From positions 1 through 12,993 of the forward strand of contig JAHDHM010000060.1 in the NCBI GenBank assembly GCA_020631315.1: a stretch of 12,993 nucleotides of DNA, read 5' to 3'. Under the pieces are notes generated by a model. It saw only the letters and a program-made list of their open reading frames with translations, ran no database searches and had not been told where the DNA came from. This document shows, piece by piece, positions 1-6,192 of the stretch. This DNA comes from Acidimicrobiales bacterium (lineage in GTDB: Bacteria > Actinomycetota > Acidimicrobiia > Acidimicrobiales > Poriferisodaliceae). The translations under genes were made by a program, and so were the position numbers. How positions within the stretch are numbered: the stretch's first letter is position 1; every line of letters begins with the position of its first letter.

Positions 1-872
1 ACGACCCAGAGATCACCGCGCGCATTGAAGCGAACCTGCCACTCGTGAAGCACGTGGTGTTCCAAGTCGCCGTCCACTTCCCACGTCATGTGGAACGTGA
101 GGAACTGGCCAGGGCAGGCGCCTTGGGCTTGGTCGAAGCCTCGCAGCGCTACGACGAGTCACGTGGAGTGCCGTTCGAGCGTTTCGCCGCACAGCGGATC
201 CGTGGCGCGATCCTCGATTCGGTCCGCGCTGCCGACTGGGCGCCGCGCTCGGTCCGGAATCTCGCTCGCAACCTCGAACAGACCGAGCAGCGTCTGGCGA
301 ACCGGCTGGGACGTCTACCCAGCCCCGATGAGGTCGCCGAGGAACTCGACATGGACCGCGATCGTCTGCATCGCATCCAGGACCGAGTTCACCGCTCCGT
401 CGTGTTGGCGCTCGACCACTACGTCGCTCCCGACGACGACGAGGAGTTGACCCTCGTCGACGTGCTCGCCGACCCGGTGACGCTCGAACCTGACGCCGAC
501 GTCGAGGTACGCGAGATGCGCGGCTACCTGCGCGACGCCGTCGGCCTGCTGCCGGAACGGCACCGTGCCGTGATCGTCGGCTACTTCCTCGAAGGCCGCA
601 CGTCGCTCGAGCTGGCCCAGTTCCTCGGCGTCACCGAGAGCCGCATCAGCCAGCTTCGTTCCGAGGCGCTCATCATGTTGCGTGAGGGCATCGAGGCCCA
701 GTACGACGGCAACATCGAGTCGCCCGACGAGGTCAAGGGTCGTGTCGCTCGCCGCAAGGCCCGCTATGCCACCGAGATCGCGGAAGCGTCGTCGTGGCGT
801 GAGCGTGTGATCCACCTCAGTGGCGACGAGACGCTGCGAGCCGGCGTCAGCGAAGAGATCCAGCTCGGCTGA
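1..872 (+). CDS. fliA: Flagellar/sporulation-type RNA polymerase sigma factor (FliA/WhiG family), 5' partial
   Basis: Sigma-70 family factor of the sigma-28 type, which directs RNA polymerase to motility (FliA) or developmental (WhiG) promoters. The frame is open from base 3, giving 289 visible residues. A GTG at 45 could be called as start, but the upstream in-frame residues ending in EANLPLVKHVV are typical of region 2.1, so the true start lies before the window. Visible in order: region 2 (PRHVEREELARAGALGLVEA, then YDESRGVPFERFAAQRIRGAILD), the DWAPRSVR motif typical of this family, region 3 (LPSPDEVAEELDM), and region 4 (LPERHRAVIVGYFLEGRTS, with helix-turn-helix LGVTESRISQLRSEAL). About 60 residues follow region 4.2, a basic then acidic tail longer than usual. 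It is convergent with the downstream minus-strand gene. FliA rather than WhiG is inferred from the flagellar context. Confidence 0.88.
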   Translation, partial: DPEITARIEANLPLVKHVVFQVAVHFPRHVEREELARAGALGLVEASQRYDESRGVPFERFAAQRIRGAILDSVRAADWAPRSVRNLARNLEQTEQRLANRLGRLPSPDEVAEELDMDRDRLHRIQDRVHRSVVLALDHYVAPDDDEELTLVDVLADPVTLEPDADVEVREMRGYLRDAVGLLPERHRAVIVGYFLEGRTSLELAQFLGVTESRISQLRSEALIMLREGIEAQYDGNIESPDEVKGRVARRKARYATEIAEASSWRERVIHLSGDETLRAGVSEEIQLG

Positions 873-891
873 TCTCGACGCAGCTCGAACT

Positions 892-928
892 CGACGATGG
901 CGGCACCGACCTGGTGCCGCCATCGTCG
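892..928. terminator. Perfect 16-bp hairpin between convergent genes, likely bidirectional terminator
   Basis: The arms CGACGATGGCGGCACC (892-907) and GGTGCCGCCATCGTCG (913-928) are exact reverse complements around a 5-nt loop (GACCT). The hairpin begins 19 nt after the sigma factor stop and ends 8 nt before the stop of the converging minus-strand gene. There is no T-tract on either side, as is common for terminators in high-GC actinobacteria, so termination is inferred from position and stem strength. Confidence 0.75.
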
Positions 929-936
929 CGTCCGCA

Positions 937-1659
937 TCACATCGTCATCTTGTCGTTCCACTCGGCGACCTGGGACTCGTCGCCGAAGACCTCGAGATCG
1001 TCGCCGACGCCTCGCGACCAGATGAAGAGACCGAGCTGTGCGGCAGGTCCGCGAACGGCCGTCGTGGACTTGGCGTGCTCGTGGAGGACCTGCATGCCGT
1101 CGGCATCTCGGCGGATCTCCCACTCACCGTCCGCGTCCGTCGCGTGCAGATGGAAGGTGCGCTCGGCGGGGTCGGCGAAGGTCTCGGGTCCGATCCGCGG
1201 CACGTAGACCTCGAGGAACTCGTCGACGAGGTCGACACCTTGCTCCGCCGGCAACGAGATCGGGTCACCTACGACGAGACTCGCGTCCCAGGCGTGGATG
1301 GCCGTCTCGTTGCTCATGCGACGCAGCCAGAACGACGACGGCTTCGGTCCGAGGAAGGTCCAGGCAGCGGCGTCGGGATCTGCGGCGTCGAGGGCAGCGA
1401 GCAACGCCGCCGCGCCCGCCCGGAACCACTCACCGAGGTCGGCTCCGTCGTCGGGTGCGCTGGTGCTCGGCCGCTCGTCGGGGTCGGTGGCGACCAGCGC
1501 ACCGGTCGCCATCTGGTGCACGCGACCCGTGTGGACGACGAGGTCACGCAGCGACCAGTCGGGGCAGCTGGGAACGACGGCGCCGAGGTCGGCGCTGTCG
1601 ATGATCGACGTGACGGTGTCGATGTGGTCGGCGAGCCACTGCCGATGATCGGTGCTCAT
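937..1659 (-). CDS. MDMPI/DinB-family mycothiol-dependent enzyme (maleylpyruvate isomerase family)
   Basis: A 240-residue protein of the actinobacterial family related to mycothiol-dependent maleylpyruvate isomerase. The N-terminal four-helix DinB-like domain carries the signature PSCPDWSLRDLVVHTGRVH (residues 30-48) and RRMSNETAIHAWDA (113-126). By analogy with the characterised isomerase, H43, E118 and H122 would be the metal ligands, and all are present. A C-terminal domain (about 150-240) contains LHATDADGEWEIR and a WSRG motif. The substrate cannot be told: most family members are uncharacterised thiol transferases. The frame is open upstream to 1833, but ATG 1659 is chosen because family similarity begins there, a G-run (GGGGGGAA) lies 8 nt upstream, and it overlaps the stop of the upstream ATPase gene by 4 nt (ATGA). 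It is therefore probably co-transcribed and translationally coupled with that gene. Confidence 0.82.
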   Translation of the reverse strand: MSTDHRQWLADHIDTVTSIIDSADLGAVVPSCPDWSLRDLVVHTGRVHQMATGALVATDPDERPSTSAPDDGADLGEWFRAGAAALLAALDAADPDAAAWTFLGPKPSSFWLRRMSNETAIHAWDASLVVGDPISLPAEQGVDLVDEFLEVYVPRIGPETFADPAERTFHLHATDADGEWEIRRDADGMQVLHEHAKSTTAVRGPAAQLGLFIWSRGVGDDLEVFGDESQVAEWNDKMTM

Positions 1660-3998
1660 GTCAGGTTCCCCCCAGGGTGTTGTTCGCGTTCGAGCCGTGA
1701 TTCGCATCGGTCCACGAGCACGACGGAGACGGCGGTCGCGGCGATGCCGACGGCGCTCGCCCACAGCACCGTGCTCCACTGCGACGAGCTCAGTTCGACC
1801 AGTTCGAAGTAGTCGCTCGCGACGTCGACCCACATGATCAATGCGTAGGACGCCGCCATCGCCACGACGAGACCGATGCGTGGGATGGTCAACGGCCGTG
1901 CTGCGACGGTGAGGATCGCGAGCCCGACCGCCAGCAGGGTGATGACCGCGACCGTTCGTGCTTGCGCCAGCGTCGCGAGGTCGTCGCGGCGCACGATCTC
2001 GTAGGCGACGATCGAGGTGAGGCCGGCGATCGTCCCGAGCGGCACGGCGAGGCGAAGGACCCGGTGGATGAAGCCGGGTCGGGCATGGGCGACGTTCGGT
2101 GCCAGCGCCAGGAAGAAGCCGGGGATGCCGATCGAGAACGAGCCGATCAGCGTGAAGTGCCGTGGCAGGAACGGGAACTGCGAACCGATGAGGCCGACGG
2201 CCACCGCGATGAGCACGGCGTAGACCGCCTTCGCGACGAACAACGTCGCCACCCGCTCGATGTTGTTGATGACCCGCCGACCCTCGGCGAGGACGAGGGG
2301 AAGGGTCGAGAACCGGTTGTCGAGCAGGGTGATCTGCGCGACGGCTCGTGATGCTGCGGAGCCGGACCCCATGGCGATGCCCATGTCGGCGTCCTTGAGG
2401 GCGAGGACGTCGTTCACGCCGTCGCCGGTCATGGCGACCACGTGCCCGCGCGACTGGAGCGCGTGCACCATCGAGCGCTTCTGGTGCGGGGTCACCCGCC
2501 CGTAGACCACCTCGTGGTCGAGCAGCTCGGCGAGGTCCTCGTCGTCAGAGGGCAGCTCCCGGGCGTCGACGCCCGAACCGGCACGCGGGATCCCCGCACG
2601 GGCGGCGACCGCGGCGACCGTGCGTGGGTGGTCGCCGCTGATGACGCGCAGCGAGATGCCCTGCTCACGCAGGAACCGGAAGATGTCGGCGGCATCGGGA
2701 CGGATCTCGTCCTCGAGGATGGCGAGGCCGGCGACGGTGAGGTTCTCGGGCAGCGGATGGTCGCTGTCGACGGGCTGGTCGGTGTGCGCGATGGCGATGA
2801 CGCGCTGACCGGACTCGGCGCGTTCGGTCGCGTCGGGCAGGTCGGCGTGAGGCGCGACGAATTCGGGTGCGCCCATCACCCACCAGCCGCGTCCGTCGAA
2901 CTCGGCGGCCGACCACTTGCGGGCCGAGCTGAACGGCACCGTGTTCGTGAGTCGCCAACCGGGGTCCTCGTTGGCCGAGGCGATGGCAGCGAGCGTCGCG
3001 TTGGGGTGCGGATCCGATGCTCCGAGCGCGCCGAGAGCTGCAGGCAGATGGTCGTCGTAGGAGATGGCCTCGGCGAACGTGATGTGACCGGTGGTGATGG
3101 TGCCGGTCTTGTCGAGGCACAGCACGTCGACTCGGGCGAGCAGCTCGACGGAGGCGAGTTCCTTCGCGAGTGCCTGACGACGTGCGAGGGCGAGGATGCC
3201 GACGATGAAGGTGATGCTGGTCAACAGGACGAGACCGTCCGGGACCATGGCGACGGCCGCCGCGACGGTGCCGCGCAACGCTTCCTGCCAAGTGGGTTCC
3301 GCGTCGAGCAGACGCCACAGGAGCACGACCGACACCGGCGGGATGATGAAGGTGAGCCACCGGAGGATGACGTTGATACCGCTCTTCAGCTCGCTGTTCA
3401 CGAGCACGAACCGACGAGCCTCCTCGGCGAGGGAGTTGGCGTAGGACTCGGCCCCGATGCCGGTGGCGCGGACATGGCCGGAGCCGGCGACCACGAAGCT
3501 GCCCGAGAGCACGGTGTCGCCGTTCTCCTTGGCGATCGGATCCGCCTCGCCCGTCAGCAGGCTCTCGTCGAGCTCGAGACCCAGACCGGCGACGACTTCG
3601 GCGTCGACGGCGAGCTGGTCGCCGGTCTCGATGACCAGCAGCTCGTCGGCGACGACGTCACCGGGACCGAGCTGGATGTCGGTGCCGTCGCGCACGGCGT
3701 TCACGACCGGCGTGTTGACGACCTCGAGACGGTCGAGCGTCCGCTTGGCTCGGATCTCCTGCACGACACCGATGACCGAGTTCGAGACGATGACGCCGGC
3801 GAACAAGGCGTCTCCGGGGGCGCCGGCGACCAGGACCAGGACCAGCAATGTGGTCATGATGATGTTGACCGTCGTGAACACGTTGGCCCGGATGATCTCG
3901 CTGATGGACCGGGTCGACGGCGGCGGTGGGGTGTTCACACGGCCGTCGCGGCGTCGCTGCTCGACCTCGGCCGCGGTCAGACCGCTGAGTGCGTCCAC
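1656..3998 (-). CDS. Cation-translocating P-type ATPase, CtpE-like
   Basis: A 780-residue membrane ion pump energised by ATP through a phospho-aspartate intermediate. Visible landmarks: N-terminal GLTAAEVEQRR; membrane helices near 38-60 and 63-80; actuator domain with LLTGE (147-151); helices near 213-231 and 243-272, with the ion-site motif PDGL (253-256); phosphorylation site DKTGT (D296); nucleotide domain with FSSARKW (356-362) and GAPE (376-379); hinge TGDGVNDVLALKDADMG (524-540); and about six C-terminal helices (585-763). There is no CPC motif or N-terminal CxxC, which argues against heavy-metal P1B pumps. The layout and C-terminal GIPGFFLALAPN resemble mycobacterial CtpE, a calcium-related pump; this substrate is inferred. 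It starts at GTG 3998 with no clear Shine-Dalgarno, and a TAGACT lies 8 nt upstream. It is the first gene of a two-gene unit. Confidence 0.88.
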   Translation of the reverse strand: MDALSGLTAAEVEQRRRDGRVNTPPPPSTRSISEIIRANVFTTVNIIMTTLLVLVLVAGAPGDALFAGVIVSNSVIGVVQEIRAKRTLDRLEVVNTPVVNAVRDGTDIQLGPGDVVADELLVIETGDQLAVDAEVVAGLGLELDESLLTGEADPIAKENGDTVLSGSFVVAGSGHVRATGIGAESYANSLAEEARRFVLVNSELKSGINVILRWLTFIIPPVSVVLLWRLLDAEPTWQEALRGTVAAAVAMVPDGLVLLTSITFIVGILALARRQALAKELASVELLARVDVLCLDKTGTITTGHITFAEAISYDDHLPAALGALGASDPHPNATLAAIASANEDPGWRLTNTVPFSSARKWSAAEFDGRGWWVMGAPEFVAPHADLPDATERAESGQRVIAIAHTDQPVDSDHPLPENLTVAGLAILEDEIRPDAADIFRFLREQGISLRVISGDHPRTVAAVAARAGIPRAGSGVDARELPSDDEDLAELLDHEVVYGRVTPHQKRSMVHALQSRGHVVAMTGDGVNDVLALKDADMGIAMGSGSAASRAVAQITLLDNRFSTLPLVLAEGRRVINNIERVATLFVAKAVYAVLIAVAVGLIGSQFPFLPRHFTLIGSFSIGIPGFFLALAPNVAHARPGFIHRVLRLAVPLGTIAGLTSIVAYEIVRRDDLATLAQARTVAVITLLAVGLAILTVAARPLTIPRIGLVVAMAASYALIMWVDVASDYFELVELSSSQWSTVLWASAVGIAATAVSVVLVDRCESRLEREQHPGGNLT

Positions 3999-4006
3999 GG
4001 CGCCGG

Positions 4007-4012
4007 AGTCTA
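4007..4012 (-). promoter_or_regulatory. Candidate -10 box for the P-type ATPase gene (leaderless start)
   Basis: On the minus strand TAGACT fits the TANNNT -10 pattern and ends 8 nt before the GTG start at 3998. With a start point about 7 nt downstream, the transcript would begin at or next to the start codon, which would explain the missing Shine-Dalgarno. No good -35 hexamer is visible. This is a pattern-based inference. Confidence 0.35.
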
Positions 4013-4047
4013 CGGCGGTCGGCCTGTGGGAAGACCTGCGACACCGT

Positions 4048-4053
4048 TAGTGT
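4048..4053 (+). promoter_or_regulatory. Candidate -10 box for lgt (leaderless start)
   Basis: TAGTGT fits TANNNT and lies 9 nt before ATG 4063, with no Shine-Dalgarno in between. It mirrors the arrangement at the divergent ATPase gene, so the 64-nt intergenic space would hold two outward-facing leaderless promoters. No convincing -35 element is seen. Confidence 0.35.
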
Positions 4054-4062
4054 TTGCCCTGC

Positions 4063-4899
4063 ATGCAGCTGCTGGCCTCCATCCCGAGCCCCTCGTCGAA
4101 CTCGATCAGCCTCGGGCCGCTCGACTTCCGGGCCTATGGCATCGCCATCGCCCTCGGGGTGCTCGCCGCGGTGTGGATCACCCAGCGCCGTTGGGCCGAG
4201 CGCGGCCATGATCCCGAGCAGATCTCGAACGTGGCGCTGTGGGCGGTCCCCTTCGGTGTCGTCGGCGGTCGGCTGTATCACGTCATCACCGACAACCAGC
4301 GGTTCCGCGGCCAATGGCTGGAGGCGTTCAAGATCTGGGAAGGCGGTCTCGGCGTCTGGGGTGCCGTCGCTGCCGGTGCGCTCGGTGCGCTGATCGCGGC
4401 CCACCGGGCGAACCTGTCCGTTCCGGACCTCTTCTACGCGACCGCGCCGGCCATCCCGGTGGCGCAGGGCATCGGTCGTCTCGGCAACTGGTTCAACCAG
4501 GAGCTCTTCGGTCGTCCGACCGACGTGCCGTGGGCGCTCGAGATCGACGAGTCGCATCGGCCCACCGGCTTCGAGAACGACGCGTTGTTCCATCCCACGT
4601 TCCTCTACGAGATGTTGTGGAACTTCGGTGTCGCCGCCGTGGTCATCTGGGTGGTGCCCAAGGTGCTGCCTCGCCTGCGGACGGGTTACCAGTTCGCCGT
4701 CTACGTGGCGCTGTACACGCTCGGGCGGTTGTGGATCGAGTTGCTGCGCATCGACTCGGCGAACGAGATCCTCGGTCAGCGGTTGAACGTCTGGACGAGC
4801 CTCATCGTCGGCGGCGTCGCCACCGTGCTGGTGATCATGAACCGCAACGGGCTCGACGACACGGTCGGCTCGGACCCCGTGTCGAGCCCGACGCGCTGA
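4063..4899 (+). CDS. lgt: Prolipoprotein diacylglyceryl transferase
   Basis: Lgt transfers a diacylglyceryl group from phosphatidylglycerol to the lipobox cysteine of prelipoproteins, the first step of lipoprotein maturation in the cytoplasmic membrane. The 278-residue product has about seven hydrophobic segments. It contains FRAYG (23-27), the loop IWEGGLGVWGAV (91-102), the family signature GRLGNWFNQELFG (138-150), HPTFLYE (177-183) and GRLWIELLRIDSA (221-233), in the usual order. The length is normal and no lesion is seen. ATG 4063 is preferred to an in-frame TTG at 4054 because family members begin close to the LASIPSP segment and the -10-like TAGTGT would place transcription start at about this codon. 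It is divergent from the ATPase gene and precedes the flagellar operon by 242 nt. A functional link to motility is not evident. Confidence 0.95.
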   Translation: MQLLASIPSPSSNSISLGPLDFRAYGIAIALGVLAAVWITQRRWAERGHDPEQISNVALWAVPFGVVGGRLYHVITDNQRFRGQWLEAFKIWEGGLGVWGAVAAGALGALIAAHRANLSVPDLFYATAPAIPVAQGIGRLGNWFNQELFGRPTDVPWALEIDESHRPTGFENDALFHPTFLYEMLWNFGVAAVVIWVVPKVLPRLRTGYQFAVYVALYTLGRLWIELLRIDSANEILGQRLNVWTSLIVGGVATVLVIMNRNGLDDTVGSDPVSSPTR

Positions 4900-4911
4900 C
4901 CCGTCACCCGC

Positions 4912-4956
4912 CGACGCCCTGCTCAACAACCAACGCCCTGCTCATCAGCCAACGCC
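4912..4956. repeat. Imperfect 19-nt tandem repeat, about 2.4 copies
   Basis: CGACGCCCTGCTCAACAAC (4912-4930) is followed by CAACGCCCTGCTCATCAGC (4931-4949) and a partial CAACGCC (4950-4956). The copies are adjacent with no spacer, which rules out a CRISPR. The repeat lies just after the lgt stop codon and its function is unknown. Confidence 0.7.
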
Positions 4957-4968
4957 ACGATCTTCTCG

Positions 4969-4982
4969 TCACGAGCTCGTGA
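4969..4982. promoter_or_regulatory. Perfect 14-bp palindrome upstream of the flagellar operon
   Basis: TCACGAGCTCGTGA is a perfect dyad with no loop, the shape expected for a dimeric regulator site. It lies 7 nt before the sigma-28-like -35 candidate and 159 nt before flgB. It could also be part of a weak lgt terminator, but it has no loop and no T-tract. The regulator is unknown. Confidence 0.4.
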
Positions 4983-4989
4983 GGACTCG

Positions 4990-5016
4990 TTAAGCGACCA
5001 CTCGGACGGTCGACGA
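4990..5016 (+). promoter_or_regulatory. Candidate sigma-28-type promoter for the flgB operon
   Basis: TTAAGCGA (4990-4997) and GTCGACGA (5009-5016) are separated by exactly 11 nt, the spacing of the sigma-28 consensus TAAAGTTT-N11-GCCGATAA. The matches are only 4/8 and 5/8, so support rests mainly on spacing and position. Transcription would begin about 120 nt before flgB. An alternative is that the element near 5037 is the real promoter. Confidence 0.3.
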
Positions 5017-5035
5017 GCAGTTCTGTACCAACCAA

Positions 5036-5048
5036 TGTGTCGGTACGA
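5036..5048 (+). promoter_or_regulatory. Element TGTGTCGGTACGA, shared with the flbD upstream gap
   Basis: TGTGTCGGTACGA lies in the gap before flgB. A near copy, TGTGTTCGGTACAAA, occurs at 11746-11758 before flbD-motA, differing by one inserted T and one G-to-A change. Both copies lie 75-95 nt before the first gene of a flagellar unit, which suggests a common promoter element or regulator site. The evidence is two short copies only. Confidence 0.35.
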
Positions 5049-5141
5049 CCAACTCAGACTCGATGGATCGACTGACGGCAAGGACGCCGGTGTGCGTTCT
5101 TGTCCGCGCCGTCGACGACGGCATCCTCCGATCGGAGTCCC

Positions 5142-5501
5142 ATGGCTGGTCTTGGTCTCGGTGACGGTGTCACCGACGTCACCGCGTATGCGCTCCATGG
5201 CCTGAACCGGCGCGCCGAGGTGCGGGCGAACAACATCGCCAACGCCGCGACGCCGGGTTTCCTCGCCTCGTCGGTCGACTTCGAGTCCTCCCTTCGGTCG
5301 AAGATCGCAGCCGGCGGCGGCTACGACGACCGTCAGGTGTACGAGTCACTCGCGCCCGGCGTCGTCGACGAGGTCGGCAACAACGTCGATCTCGAGGCCG
5401 AGACCACTGCGCTGGTCTCGGACAACCTGCTCTTCCAGGCCATGGTCAACGGGTTCAACTACAAGGTCGGCGTCCTGCGGACCGCGATGGGCACCCGATG
5501 A
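5142..5501 (+). CDS. flgB: Flagellar basal-body proximal rod protein FlgB
   Basis: A 119-residue rod component exported by the flagellar type III system. It has the N-terminal rod signature RANNIANAATPGF (28-40) and the C-terminal segment GNNVDLEAETTALVSDNLLFQ (79-99), followed by the amphipathic helix that packs in the rod core. Length is close to other FlgB proteins. FESSL (47-51) fits the FxxxL-type export motif seen in early flagellar substrates. ATG 5142 has GGAG at 5134-5137 (4-nt spacing); an upstream TTG at 5100 in frame adds residues not seen in the family. It is the first gene of the operon, and its last four bases overlap flgC (ATGA). Confidence 0.94.
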   Translation: MAGLGLGDGVTDVTAYALHGLNRRAEVRANNIANAATPGFLASSVDFESSLRSKIAAGGGYDDRQVYESLAPGVVDEVGNNVDLEAETTALVSDNLLFQAMVNGFNYKVGVLRTAMGTR

Positions 5502-5896
5502 GCGGCCCGTTCGGAGCGCTCGACGCCGCCAGGTCCGGTGCCTCGATGGCCTCGATGTGGATGGACGTGCTGGGTCACAACCTGGCGAACATCAACACGG
5601 TCACCGCGACGGACCAGGAGGCCTTCCGGGCCAAGTACGTGGTGCTCACCGAGGACGCGGCCGGCGAAGGCGTCGACGTCCAGGAGATCGTCGCTGCCTC
5701 CGGTGAGGCGCCCCTGCTGTACGACCCAGATCACCCCCTCGCTGACGAGGACGGCATGGTCCAGGCCCCGATGGTCGACACCGCAGGCCAGATGTCGGAC
5801 CTGATCCTCGCCAGCCGCCACTACCAGATGAACCTCCAGGTCGTGAGTGCCGCCGAAGAGGCGTACCGCTCCGCCCTGAACATCGGGAGGCCCTGA
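5498..5896 (+). CDS. flgC: Flagellar basal-body rod protein FlgC
   Basis: A 132-residue proximal rod subunit that assembles with FlgB above the MS-ring. The N-terminal helix contains the rod motif LGHNLANINTVTA (25-37), followed by FRAKYVVL (43-50). The C-terminal half has the FlgC hallmark YDPDHPLADEDGMVQAP (75-91) and the terminal helix ASRHYQMNLQVVSAAEEAYR (105-124), ending in NIGRP. The start overlaps the flgB stop by 4 nt, and no strong Shine-Dalgarno is seen, so translation probably depends on coupling to flgB. The stop shares one base with the fliE start. Confidence 0.94.
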   Translation: MSGPFGALDAARSGASMASMWMDVLGHNLANINTVTATDQEAFRAKYVVLTEDAAGEGVDVQEIVAASGEAPLLYDPDHPLADEDGMVQAPMVDTAGQMSDLILASRHYQMNLQVVSAAEEAYRSALNIGRP

Positions 5897-6192
5897 TGAA
5901 CCCCATCTCCGGCGTCAGCGCCCTGTCCTCGGTCGGCATGTCACCGAGCGTCGGTGTCACCTCTGCGGCCGACTCGGGCTTCGGCGAGATGCTCTCCGGC
6001 GCCCTCCAGTCCGTGTCCGACACCGAACGCGCCGCCGACGACCTCGTCACCGCACTGGCTGCGGGCGAGGACGTCCAGCTGAGCGATGTCGCCATCGCCT
6101 CGACCGAGGCTGCGCTCGCCGTCGAACTCCTCGTCACCGTCCGAGACCAGGCCGTGCAGGCCTACCAGCAGATCGCGAATCTCCAGCTCTGA
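5896..6192 (+). CDS. fliE: Flagellar hook-basal body complex protein FliE
   Basis: A 98-residue export substrate that joins the MS-ring (FliF) to the rod and is needed to open the export gate. The family pattern is seen in FGEMLSGALQSVSDTERAADD (near 29-49), the LAAGEDVQLSDVAIASTEA segment (54-72) and the C-terminal AVELLVTVRDQAVQAYQQI (75-93). The length is typical and the C-terminus intact. FGEML at 29-33 fits the FxxxL export motif. GGAGG at 5886-5890 lies 5 nt before the ATG. The stop overlaps the start of fliI by one base (TGATG). The usual next genes fliF, fliG and fliH are absent here. Confidence 0.93.
   Translation: MNPISGVSALSSVGMSPSVGVTSAADSGFGEMLSGALQSVSDTERAADDLVTALAAGEDVQLSDVAIASTEAALAVELLVTVRDQAVQAYQQIANLQL

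Noticed and set aside
1660..1833. N-terminal extension of the MDMPI gene to an upstream start at 1833
   Set aside because: The extra residues are Arg-rich shadow sequence within the ATPase gene. The ATG at 1659 has a G-rich ribosome site and an ATGA overlap.
2442..4211. 589-codon open frame on the plus strand, opposite the P-type ATPase
   Set aside because: It is a GC-bias shadow of a protein with clear motifs throughout. The translation is Arg, Gly and Asp rich with no recognisable domain, and it runs on into lgt.
4912..4956. Possible CRISPR array
   Set aside because: The units are directly adjacent with no spacers, and there are fewer than three copies.
5100..5141. TTG start at 5100 for flgB
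   Set aside because: It adds 14 residues not seen in FlgB, whereas ATG 5142 has GGAG just upstream.
4923..5198. Minus-strand frame of 91 codons in the lgt-flgB gap
   Set aside because: No domain or ribosome site is seen, and it runs into flgB on the opposite strand.
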